Assembly: GCA_021805305.1 (NCBI GenBank)
Contig: JAJZFO010000134.1
Coordinates: forward strand, 1-7,596
Length of the DNA: 7,596 bases
Source: Actinomycetes bacterium
Lineage (GTDB): Bacteria > Actinomycetota > Acidimicrobiia > Acidimicrobiales > RAAP-2
Direction of reading: 5' to 3'
Both the position numbers and the translations under genes were made by a program. The notes below the pieces were generated by a model that was not told where the DNA came from, searched no databases, and saw only the letters and a program-made list of their open reading frames with translations. Shown one piece after another: positions 1 through 6,657 of the stretch (position 1 is its first letter; every line of letters begins with the position of its first letter).

Positions 1-983
1 TCCGATCTGTGCTCGACGCGGCCGGTCTGGGCGACGCCACCGCGGCGGTGACGCAGCGCTGGTGCATCAGCGCGCACGGCGACCTCGAGGGTCGCAGTGT
101 CCCGCGGCTGGCCGACGACGCGCCCTTCGTGGCGCCGCCGGCGCTCGGACCGGCGTTGGACGCCCTCGCGAGGGCGCGGGCCCGCCGTCCCCAGCCCGCG
201 CGCGACGACAAGGTCATCCTCGAGTGGAACGCGATGTTCGCGGGGGCCCTCTTCGCGGCGCGTGACGACGAGTACAGCGCCGAGGCCCTCACCCTGCTCG
301 CGTCGCTGACCACCAGCCACTTCCGGCGCGGACACTGGTGGCGCACGCAGCACGGCCGTGATTACGCCACCGCGGCCGACCTGGCCTGGCTCATCGACGC
401 CTGCGTCGACGCGTTCGAGGTGGCGGGCGACGACGACTGGCTCTCGCGCGCCCAGGAGGTGGCCCACTACCTCATCGAGCACTTCTGGGACGCGGCGGTC
501 CCTCGCGCGGGGTCGCCCCACGACGGTGCCGGATTCTTCCTGACCTCGGACCAGTGCACCGACCTCTTCACCCGACCTAAGGAGATCTTCGACGGCGCCA
601 CCCCCTCGAGCCACGCCGTGGCCACGCGCGCGCTGGCCCGGCTCGCCCTGTGTCGCGGGGACCGGGACCTCATGTGCGTGGCGCAGCGCCTGGTGGACAT
701 CGGCGCCGAGCTCCTGGCGACCCATCCGCGGGCCGTGGTCGACCTCCTCGACGCCGCCGCGTTCACCGGGGGCGTCGAGGTCGTGATCCCCGGCGGCGCG
801 AACGACCTCAGCGACCACGTACGATCGTTACCTATGCTGCACGGCGTCTTGATCACCGGTTCGGGGACCTCACCCCTGCTCCTCGAGCGTCGCGCCGGCC
901 TCGCCTACGTCTGCCACCAGGGATGGTGTGAACGTCCCGTCGCGGACGTCGAGGAACTCGCGTCACTGCTCGAGGGGGCGTGA
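1..983 (+). CDS. Thioredoxin domain-containing protein, YyaL/SPATA20-like (DUF255 family), C-terminal half
   Basis: Partial gene: the frame is open to the left edge (codons in phase from base 3), so the true start lies outside. The 326 or so residues visible match the C-terminal half of the YyaL/SPATA20 family, whose members are usually about 650-700 aa with an N-terminal thioredoxin-like domain (absent here) and a C-terminal alpha/alpha-toroid resembling N-acylglucosamine 2-epimerases. Counting from the GTG at base 9, I recognise the family signatures ARDDKVILEWNAM (about residues 64-76), GAGFFLT then RPKEIFDGATPSSHAVA (about 171-206), and the closing YVCHQGWCERP with its paired cysteines, followed by a short helix. 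The family's biochemical role is not settled. The stop overlaps the next gene's GTG by four bases (GTGA), so the two are probably co-transcribed and translationally coupled. Family call is firm; function is open. A GTG at base 9 is an internal valine, not a start. Confidence 0.88.
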   Translation, partial: RSVLDAAGLGDATAAVTQRWCISAHGDLEGRSVPRLADDAPFVAPPALGPALDALARARARRPQPARDDKVILEWNAMFAGALFAARDDEYSAEALTLLASLTTSHFRRGHWWRTQHGRDYATAADLAWLIDACVDAFEVAGDDDWLSRAQEVAHYLIEHFWDAAVPRAGSPHDGAGFFLTSDQCTDLFTRPKEIFDGATPSSHAVATRALARLALCRGDRDLMCVAQRLVDIGAELLATHPRAVVDLLDAAAFTGGVEVVIPGGANDLSDHVRSLPMLHGVLITGSGTSPLLLERRAGLAYVCHQGWCERPVADVEELASLLEGA

Positions 984-1705
984 ACGTGCCCCGCTGGCGA
1001 CGAGACCCCGCCGCACGCGCCATCAAACGACTGGTGGAGCGAACCCCCCAGTCCCTGGTGGTGGACCTCACGCCGGGCAGCACCGTCTGCGGCCTGGTGC
1101 TGGGCTCGACCAACGAGACCACCACCGTCATCGACCTGGCCTCGCACACCCTGGTGCGCTGGCGCATCCCCTGGCCCGAGGACTTCGACTCCGACCTCGC
1201 CGCCTTCGACGTCGTCGAAGCCGTGCTGGCCGACGACATCGAGCGCAGCGACCTGGCTCAGCCCGAGGCCGTGACCATCGCGGACCTGCCCCGACGACTC
1301 GGTAACTACTCGGGTCGCCAGGTGCGAAAGTGGCTCGAACAACTGGCCAGTCCCGCTGACGGCCCCATCTTTGGTTTCCGCGGCCCGAGTGCGCCCTACT
1401 GGGAGTTCCGCGGCGAACGGCCCAGCGTCGCCCTGATCGCGGCGGACCGCGGTCCCCAACTCATGCGCCGGACCGACGACGGATCCACCTGGGTCCGCTT
1501 CGGTTGGTACGGCGACGACATCTGGCTCCTGTGCGAAGACAACCACGCCATCCGCACCATCGAGGCGACGCGCCGCACCTCGCTCGCCGGCAAGGACCTG
1601 GCGACGTCGTTGGGCTTTCGTCCGACGTACATCTTGACGACGCTCTCTCAGCCCATCGACGGGCACTGCTACAAGAGCTGCACCGGGCTGCTGCCGCGGG
1701 GCTGA
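980..1705 (+). CDS. Conserved-looking hypothetical protein, 241 aa
   Basis: I do not recognise this protein. It reads as a soluble, mixed alpha/beta protein with no signal peptide and no membrane segment. The N-terminus is basic (RWRRDPAARAIKRL), followed by strand-like stretches (SLVVDLTPGSTVCGLVLG, TTTVIDLASHTLVRWRIP), an acidic segment (about residues 65-90), an amphipathic helix around NYSGRQVRKWLEQL (about 114-127), and a C-terminal strand-rich region rich in Trp, Arg and Asp. It ends with a CX3C pair (C230, C234). The start overlaps the preceding stop (GTGA at 980-983), which implies coupling to the YyaL-like gene. The GAGGGGG at 972-978 sits only one base from GTG 980 but seven bases from the in-frame GTG at 986, so the real start may be 986, giving 239 aa. 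It converges with the next gene, 5 bases separating the two stops. Coding status rests on the tight overlap, codon bias and length; function is unknown. Confidence 0.75.
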   Translation: MNVPRWRRDPAARAIKRLVERTPQSLVVDLTPGSTVCGLVLGSTNETTTVIDLASHTLVRWRIPWPEDFDSDLAAFDVVEAVLADDIERSDLAQPEAVTIADLPRRLGNYSGRQVRKWLEQLASPADGPIFGFRGPSAPYWEFRGERPSVALIAADRGPQLMRRTDDGSTWVRFGWYGDDIWLLCEDNHAIRTIEATRRTSLAGKDLATSLGFRPTYILTTLSQPIDGHCYKSCTGLLPRG

Positions 1706-1710
1706 CGCGC

Positions 1711-2382
1711 CTACTTCAGTAGTTTGCCCGACGCGAGGGCCTCGGCCATCGCCCAGCCGAAGACGACGAGGCGCTGACCCTTGTCGGGTTCCAACCCCTC
1801 GAAGAGCGCGTGGGCGCCCTCGGGGATCGCCCCCTTGGCGGCCACGTAGTCCATGCCCCCGACGCACCCGCCGTTGACGGTCATCACGAAGGTCTTGTCG
1901 TCCAGGGCCTTCTCGGCGCCGAAGCGCTTGGCCAGTCGCCGACCCCAGGCGCGGTCCTCGCCGGTGGGACGATACCCGAGCCGCGGCACGATGTCCTCGA
2001 GCCCGAGGAAGGCCCGGTACCCGTCGGGGCTCGTCAGGCGCGAGCCGAGCAGCACGTCCTCGTCGGGGAACGCCAAGAGGGCGCGACGGAACTGGTCGTG
2101 CAAGATGACCTTGAGAGTTTGATCGGACTTGGCGTTGCGCTCAACCAGGAGCAGGCCGATCAACAGCGAGGGGGTTCCCCCGATCCGTTCGAGGGTACAG
2201 AACGAGTACCCGCGTAACTTGCCCGTCTCGCGCGCGTGGGTGACGAGCACCCACTCCTCGCGCTGCTTCGACAAGAAGCCAATGTCGAAGTTTGGTTCAC
2301 GATCGACGCACAAATCGGCCATCTCGGCCAACTCTGCGTCGCTCAAGGCAGTGGAATCCTTCGTCGTCACAGTCATCGCCAT
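1711..2382 (-). CDS. Hypothetical protein, 223 aa, possible GNAT-like acyltransferase fold
   Basis: I do not recognise the family with certainty. The protein is soluble, without signal peptide or membrane segments. The order of elements in its first two thirds, namely helix (LSDAELAEMADLCVDR), strands (EWVLVTHAR, LRGYSFCTLERIG), a long strand (SLLIGLLLVER), a helix (SDQTLKVILHDQFRRALLAF) and a strand followed by SPDGYRAFLGL, is reminiscent of a GNAT acyltransferase. The usual glycine-rich acetyl-CoA loop (R/Q-x-x-G-x-G/A) is not visible, so this is only a structural guess. The C-terminal third contains a glycine/cysteine stretch (NGGCVGGMDYV) and ends in a helix, AMAEALASGKLLK. It lies 40 bases downstream of dnaE on the same strand but has its own promoter placed for a leaderless message starting at ATG 2382. 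A second in-frame ATG lies two codons later (2376). No Shine-Dalgarno sequence precedes either, which favours leaderless initiation at the first. Confidence 0.8.
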   Translation of the reverse strand: MAMTVTTKDSTALSDAELAEMADLCVDREPNFDIGFLSKQREEWVLVTHARETGKLRGYSFCTLERIGGTPSLLIGLLLVERNAKSDQTLKVILHDQFRRALLAFPDEDVLLGSRLTSPDGYRAFLGLEDIVPRLGYRPTGEDRAWGRRLAKRFGAEKALDDKTFVMTVNGGCVGGMDYVAAKGAIPEGAHALFEGLEPDKGQRLVVFGWAMAEALASGKLLK

Positions 2383-2390
2383 AGGTACCC

Positions 2391-2419
2391 ATTCTACGGT
2401 GCCGGCGGACCCGTGAAAA
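2391..2419 (-). promoter_or_regulatory. Promoter of the 223-aa gene, probably leaderless
   Basis: Read on the minus strand, TTTTCA (2419-2414; 4 of 6 to TTGACA) is followed after exactly 17 bases by TAGAAT (2396-2391; 5 of 6 to TATAAT). Eight bases after the -10 comes the A of the ATG at 2382, which is where transcription would be expected to begin. No ribosome-binding site fits in between. This is the TANNNT-then-start arrangement known for leaderless genes in actinobacteria. It lies entirely in the short gap after the dnaE stop and implies transcription independent of dnaE. Confidence 0.6.
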
Positions 2420-2422
2420 CCA

Positions 2423-5400
2423 CTACGCCTTGATGACGTGGCGCCCGAATTCGCTGCGCAAATCGCCCACCACCGAGGAGATGGCCACCTTGAAGTCCGG
2501 CCCGAGTTGGAACGCCTTGCCGTCGAGGCCCGTTTCGAGGATCACGGGCGACGGCCCGGGGTAGCGCTGGAGGATCTCCTTGAGTTTCGCAATGGCCGAG
2601 GTCGTGAAATCCTCGGGACGAAAGCTGAGTCGCAGCGCCGCGTCGCCCTGGTCGACGCGCACGACCTCGACGTCCAACGCGCCAAAACGGGGTTCCTCGT
2701 CGCGCACGTCGACGCGCACCTTGACCACCACGACGTTGTCCTTGGCGAGGTAGCCGCTGCACTTCTCGAACACCTTGGAGGAGAAGTTGACCTCCACCGA
2801 CCCCCCCAGGTCCTCCACCACGGTGCGCGCGTAGGCCCGACCGTCCTTGGTGGTGCGCACCTGCACCTCGGACAGGATCCCCCCGATCCGGAAGGGGCGA
2901 TTGGACTTGGACAACTCCTCGACCTGCTCGCGCAGACTCACGAGCGTGCCGTCGGTTTTCGCGGCCAGCACGTGCTCGAGTGCGTAGAGGGGGTGATCCG
3001 ACACGTAGGTGCCCAGCATCTCGCGTTCGAAATCCAATTTGACGGACTGATCGAACTCGACGTCGGCGATGGGCACCTCGGTGCCCTCCCAGTCGTTGCC
3101 GTCCTCGGTGTCGAACGCCGCGAAGAGCGTCGAGATGCCCAGGGAGAGGTCCTTGCGCCGCGAGAGGGTCGCCTCGATCAGTTCGTCGACCTTGAGCAGG
3201 AGCCCCAGGCGGGCGACCCCGAGGGAGTCGAAGGAACCCGCCTTGATCAGTGACTCCATCGTGCGACGGTTGAGCACCGACGGGTCGACGCGGCGCACGA
3301 AGTCGTAAACGGACGCGAAGGGTCCCGCCGCCGCACGCTCGGCCACGATCTTCTCGACCAGCGCCTCGCCGACGTTGCGCACCGCGGCCATCCCGAACAG
3401 GATCGTTTGGGGGGCGATGAGACTCGGCGCGTACTCGCCGAAGGATCCGTTGACGTCGGGGACCCCGACGGTGATGCCCATCTGGCGCGCCTCGTTCAGG
3501 TAGAGCGCCGCCTTGTCCTTGTCGTCGCGGAACGAGGTGAGCAACGCCGACATGTACTCCACCGGGTAGTTCGCCTTGAGCCAGGCGTTCTGGTAGGCCA
3601 CGAGGGCGTAGCCGTAGGCGTGGCTCTTGTTGAAGGCGTAGTCGGCGAAGGGTTCGATCTTGTCGAAGATCGCCTCGCCCAACGCGCGACCGTACCCCTC
3701 GCGCTCGGCGCCCTCGACGAACTTGGCGCGCTGGGCCTGAATCATCTCGCGAATCTTCTTAGAACAGGCCTTACGCAGGTCGTCCGCCTCGGTCATCGAG
3801 AAGCCGGCGATCTTGGTCGCCACGCGCATGATGTCCTCTTGGTAGATCATGAGTCCCGAGGTCTCACCCAGGATCTCCGCCAGGTCGGGGTGGTCGTAGC
3901 GCACCTCTTGACGGTGGTTCTTGCGATCGGCGTAGTCGTTGTGCGCGTTCACGCTGAGGGGCCCCGGCCGGTAGAGCGCGATGAGGGCGGCGATGTCGTC
4001 GAAGGACGTGGGCGCCAGTCGGCGCATCAGGGCGCGCATCTTCTCGCCCTCGAGCTGGAAGATCCCGATGGAATTGCCCAACTGGAGCATCTCGAAGACC
4101 TTGGGGTCGTCCAGGGGCGCGTGGTCGATGTCGACCTCGCGTCCGTGGCCGCGACGGATCAGGTCGAGGGTGCGTTCGATGATGGCCAGGTTGCGCAGAC
4201 CCAAGAAGTCCATCTTCAACAGGCCCAACTTCTCGATCGCGGTCGCTTCGTACTGGGTGACGATCGGCGCGTCCTCGGGCGAGGCGTTGGGGCCCGCCTT
4301 GCGCTGCACCGGCACGTAATCCAGCACCGGACCGCGCGTGATCACCACGGCGGCCGCGTGGATGCCGTCCTGGCGGCGCTTGTCGACGAAGCCCTTGGCG
4401 GTGTCGATGACGTGGGTCACGTCGGGGTTGGCGTCGTAGAGGGCGCGCAGTTCGGCCGCTTCGGCGTAGCGTCCCTCGAGGCCGGGCATGGGTTCGAAAC
4501 AGGCCTGCAGGGGCAGGTCCTGACCCATCACGAGCGGGGGCATGGCCTTGGCGATCTGATCGCCCAACTGGGGTGGGTAACCCAGGACGCGCGCCGCGTC
4601 GCGCACGGCGGCGCGCGCCTTGATGGTGGAGAAGGTGACGATCTGGGCCACGTGGTCCGCCCCGTAGCGTTCGGACGCGTAACGGATCATGTCGCCGCGA
4701 TAGCGTTCGTCGAAGTCCATGTCGATGTCGGGCATCTGCTTGCGGCCCGGGTTGAGGAAGCGCTCGAAAATCAGCCCGTAGCGGATGGGGTCCAGGTCGA
4801 CGATCTTGAGGCAATAGGCCACGCAGCACCCGGCCGCCGAACCGCGTCCGGGGCCCACGCGGATTCCCGTCTCGCGGGCGTGGCGGATGAGGTCCCACAC
4901 CACCAAGAAGTAGTCCGAGAATCCCATGTCGGCCACGACGCCGAGCTCGTAGTTGAGGCGCTCGACGACGTCGTCGGACAGGGCGTCGCCGTAGCGCTCA
5001 CGCGCGCCGGCGAAGGTCAGGTGCGCCAGGTAACGGTCCGCCCCCTCCTTGTGGGTCGCCCCGGCCAACGCCTCGGGGATCGCGAACTCCGGCAACGCGT
5101 TGTTCCCGAACTCGATCGTGAGGTCGACGCGCTCGGCGATGGCCAACGTGTTGTCACAGGCCTCGGGGACGTCGCGAAAGAGATAGCGCATCTCGGCCGC
5201 GGACTTGAGGTAGTGCTGATCGCTGGGGAAGCGGAACCGCTGGGGATCGGCCACCAGCGATCCCGTCCCGATGCACAAGAGGGCGTCGTGCATGGCGGCG
5301 TCGCCGTGGTTCACGTAGTGCAGGTCGTTGGTCGCGAGCAGCGGCGCGCGCAGTTCTCGCGCGATCTCGAGCAAGTGGGGATTCGTGCGCAACTGGTCGG

Positions 5401-5983
5401 GGAGCGCGTGGTCCTGGAGTTCGATGAAGAAGTTCTCGGGGCCGAAAATTGTCTGGAGCCGACCCGCCAACTCGAGGGCCTTGCGATAGTCGTCGTGCAG
5501 GAGCGCTTGCAGGACGACGCCGCCCAAGCACCCCGACGTCGCGATCAGCCCGCCGGCGTGCTCTTGGAGGAGTTCCCAGTCCAGCCGCGGCTTGTAGTAG
5601 TACCCCTCGAGGAACGCGCGCGAGGAGAGGCGACGCAGGTTGTCGTAGCCGACGTTGTTGGTGGCCAACAGGGTGAGGTGGTGGTACAACTTCTGACCGC
5701 CCTCGGTGTCGCCGCCGGTGTCGTCCATCTTGCCGCGCCGCGGTGGACGGTCGAAGCGCGAGTTGGCGGCCATGTAGGCCTCGAGCCCGATCACCGGCGT
5801 GATCCCGTGCTGGCGACAGGTCTCGTAGAAGTCGATGACGCCGTACATGTTGCCGTGATCGGTGATGCCCAGGGCCCGTTGGCCGTCCGCGCGAGCGGCC
5901 AGGACGAGCTCTTCCACGCGTGCGGCACCGTCGAGCATCGAGTACTCGGTGTGGTTATGCAGGTGGACGAAACTGTCAGCCAT
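2423..5983 (-). CDS. dnaE: DNA polymerase III subunit alpha (DnaE1 type)
   Basis: Replicative DNA polymerase catalytic subunit, 1186 aa, full length for the family (about 1160-1190). It extends primers at the fork as the core of the Pol III holoenzyme. The N-terminal PHP domain (about 5-290) begins FVHLHNHTEYSMLDGA and keeps every metal-site residue known from mycobacterial DnaE1: H9, H11, D18, H43, E68, H102, C152, D220 and H222. Intrinsic 3'-5' proofreading is therefore likely. The palm carries PDIDMDF with D421 and D423, and KMDFLGLRNL with D592; these correspond to E. coli D401, D403 and D555. The fingers include FADYAFNKSHAYGYALVAYQ (K786). A helix-hairpin-helix region lies at about 860-925 and an OB-fold at about 1028-1110. 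At the usual position of the internal clamp-binding peptide the sequence is ISTLF (950-954), lacking the leading Gln. ATG 5983 is preceded by GGAGG (5999-5995), 11 bases upstream. It lies 81 bases downstream of bpa. No intein or frameshift is seen. Confidence 0.99.
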   Translation of the reverse strand: MADSFVHLHNHTEYSMLDGAARVEELVLAARADGQRALGITDHGNMYGVIDFYETCRQHGITPVIGLEAYMAANSRFDRPPRRGKMDDTGGDTEGGQKLYHHLTLLATNNVGYDNLRRLSSRAFLEGYYYKPRLDWELLQEHAGGLIATSGCLGGVVLQALLHDDYRKALELAGRLQTIFGPENFFIELQDHALPDQLRTNPHLLEIARELRAPLLATNDLHYVNHGDAAMHDALLCIGTGSLVADPQRFRFPSDQHYLKSAAEMRYLFRDVPEACDNTLAIAERVDLTIEFGNNALPEFAIPEALAGATHKEGADRYLAHLTFAGARERYGDALSDDVVERLNYELGVVADMGFSDYFLVVWDLIRHARETGIRVGPGRGSAAGCCVAYCLKIVDLDPIRYGLIFERFLNPGRKQMPDIDMDFDERYRGDMIRYASERYGADHVAQIVTFSTIKARAAVRDAARVLGYPPQLGDQIAKAMPPLVMGQDLPLQACFEPMPGLEGRYAEAAELRALYDANPDVTHVIDTAKGFVDKRRQDGIHAAAVVITRGPVLDYVPVQRKAGPNASPEDAPIVTQYEATAIEKLGLLKMDFLGLRNLAIIERTLDLIRRGHGREVDIDHAPLDDPKVFEMLQLGNSIGIFQLEGEKMRALMRRLAPTSFDDIAALIALYRPGPLSVNAHNDYADRKNHRQEVRYDHPDLAEILGETSGLMIYQEDIMRVATKIAGFSMTEADDLRKACSKKIREMIQAQRAKFVEGAEREGYGRALGEAIFDKIEPFADYAFNKSHAYGYALVAYQNAWLKANYPVEYMSALLTSFRDDKDKAALYLNEARQMGITVGVPDVNGSFGEYAPSLIAPQTILFGMAAVRNVGEALVEKIVAERAAAGPFASVYDFVRRVDPSVLNRRTMESLIKAGSFDSLGVARLGLLLKVDELIEATLSRRKDLSLGISTLFAAFDTEDGNDWEGTEVPIADVEFDQSVKLDFEREMLGTYVSDHPLYALEHVLAAKTDGTLVSLREQVEELSKSNRPFRIGGILSEVQVRTTKDGRAYARTVVEDLGGSVEVNFSSKVFEKCSGYLAKDNVVVVKVRVDVRDEEPRFGALDVEVVRVDQGDAALRLSFRPEDFTTSAIAKLKEILQRYPGPSPVILETGLDGKAFQLGPDFKVAISSVVGDLRSEFGRHVIKA

Positions 5984-5994
5984 GGGCTAGTAAG

Positions 5995-5999
5995 CCTCC
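5995..5999 (-). promoter_or_regulatory. Ribosome-binding site of dnaE
   Basis: GGAGG on the minus strand, 11 bases before the ATG at 5983. The spacing is slightly long, but it is the only Shine-Dalgarno match in the gap, and the protein begins with the standard actinobacterial DnaE1 N-terminus, so the start is secure. Confidence 0.7.
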
Positions 6000-6003
6000 G
6001 GGT

Positions 6004-6031
6004 TCGGCCACGCGAGGTCGTGACGGGCCGA
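6004..6031. repeat. Perfect 6-bp inverted repeat in the dnaE leader
   Basis: TCGGCC (6004-6009) and GGCCGA (6026-6031) are perfectly complementary arms around a 16-base loop, which itself contains ACG (6010-6012) pairing with CGT (6019-6021). It lies between the bpa stop and the dnaE start. No T-tract follows on the minus strand, so it is not a standard intrinsic terminator. It could be a structured leader element, a protein site, or chance in GC-rich DNA. A weak -10-like TAGAGT (6036-6031, minus strand) abuts it, but no -35 matches. Confidence 0.3.
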
Positions 6032-6064
6032 CTCTAGCGAAGGTCTGTGACGCGGCACCGGAGA

Positions 6065-6571
6065 CTAGAGGTAGGTGCCGGCTCGTGGCTCACCCGTCCC
6101 GGGGTTGAGGGAGCGGTCGCGCATCTTCTCGAGTTGCGCCGCGGCGGCGGCCTGTTGTGCGAAGAGCGACGCCTGGATGCCGTGGAAGAGACCCTCGAGC
6201 CACCCCACCAGCTGCGCCTGGGCGATCCGCAATTCGGACTCGGTGGGCACCTCGGCGCTGAAGGGCATCGCCATGCGCCCCAGTTCGGATCCCAGGTCCG
6301 GCGAGAGGGCCCCCGACAATTCCGCGATGGAGATCTCGTAGATCTCACGCAGGCGCGCGCGCCCGGCTTCGTCCAGGGGCGCCGCGCGCGCCTCGTCGAG
6401 CAGGTTTTTGACCATGGCCCCAATGCGCATGACTTTGGCGGGCTGGGAGATGAAATCGGCGTCGGGGTCGTCGGGCGACTCCGCGGCGGGGTTCGGGCCC
6501 GACTCGTCCTCACCGGGGGAGAGGACCTCGTCGGGATTGACGGTGACGTTGTCGTTGAGAGGTTGTTCCAC
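6065..6571 (-). CDS. bpa: Bacterial proteasome activator Bpa/PafE
   Basis: Bpa (PafE, Pfam Pro_activator) forms a dodecameric ring that docks on the 20S proteasome in the cytoplasm and opens its gate without ATP, allowing Pup-independent degradation of unfolded or selected proteins. The match to the mycobacterial protein is clear: QPAKVMRIG (43-51), RAAPLDEAGRARLREI, LRIAQAQLVGWLEG then LFHGIQASLFAQQ (about 115-140), the helical core, and a C-terminal tail ending GTYL. The tail corresponds to the GQYL motif that inserts into pockets of the proteasome alpha ring; here the second residue is Thr. The first 40 or so residues are acidic and low in complexity, as is usual for this family. I chose GTG 6571 (168 aa, near the mycobacterial 174 aa). 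The frame also reaches a GTG at 6643 (192 aa), but the added part resembles no Bpa and that start would abut the divergent gene's start. No clear Shine-Dalgarno precedes either start. dnaE follows on the same strand after 81 bases. The proteasome genes themselves are not in this window. Confidence 0.93.
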   Translation of the reverse strand: MEQPLNDNVTVNPDEVLSPGEDESGPNPAAESPDDPDADFISQPAKVMRIGAMVKNLLDEARAAPLDEAGRARLREIYEISIAELSGALSPDLGSELGRMAMPFSAEVPTESELRIAQAQLVGWLEGLFHGIQASLFAQQAAAAAQLEKMRDRSLNPGTGEPRAGTYL

Positions 6572-6632
6572 ACCATGAAGTGTGCCAGAAAAGTCGTCGG
6601 GCCCGGGACACGGGACCAGGCACCCGCGCCGA

Positions 6633-6638
6633 TAGACT
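6633..6638 (+). promoter_or_regulatory. -10 element of a leaderless promoter for the Rrf2 gene
   Basis: TAGACT fits the actinobacterial TANNNT -10 pattern and ends six bases before the GTG at 6645, so transcription would begin at or next to the start codon. There is no Shine-Dalgarno sequence before the GTG, which agrees with a leaderless message. A convincing -35 hexamer is not seen at normal spacing (6610-6616). Confidence 0.5.
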
Positions 6639-6657
6639 GCCACCGTGAGGGTGTCTA
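6633..6657. promoter_or_regulatory. Candidate operator: dyad centred on the Rrf2 gene start
   Basis: TAGAC (6633-6637) and GTCTA (6653-6657) are perfect inverted arms separated by 15 bases. The inside adds symmetric pairs 6640/6650, 6641/6649 and 6643/6647, so 8 of 12 position pairs across 25 bases are complementary about base 6645, the first base of the GTG. Its size fits the 25-30 bp dyads bound by Rrf2 dimers, and it covers both the -10 element and the start codon, so binding would block transcription. Autoregulation is common in Rrf2 genes. The sequence does not match the published IscR or NsrR consensus as I know them, so this is inference. Confidence 0.4.

Noticed and set aside
905..1867. 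A 320-codon minus-strand frame spanning the ends of three genes
   Set aside because: It has Arg/Gly-rich low-complexity translation and covers two real genes antisense plus part of a third; it is a GC-driven artefact.
3407..6037. An 876-codon open frame on the plus strand opposite dnaE
   Set aside because: It is the antisense reflection of dnaE codon bias in GC-rich DNA: the translation is dominated by Val, Gly, Leu, His and Arg with no family resemblance, while dnaE is unmistakable on the other strand.
6572..6643. A 24-residue N-terminal extension of Bpa from the GTG at 6643
   Set aside because: The extension is unlike known Bpa N-termini, has no ribosome-binding site and would place the start almost on the divergent Rrf2 start; GTG 6571 gives a normal family length.
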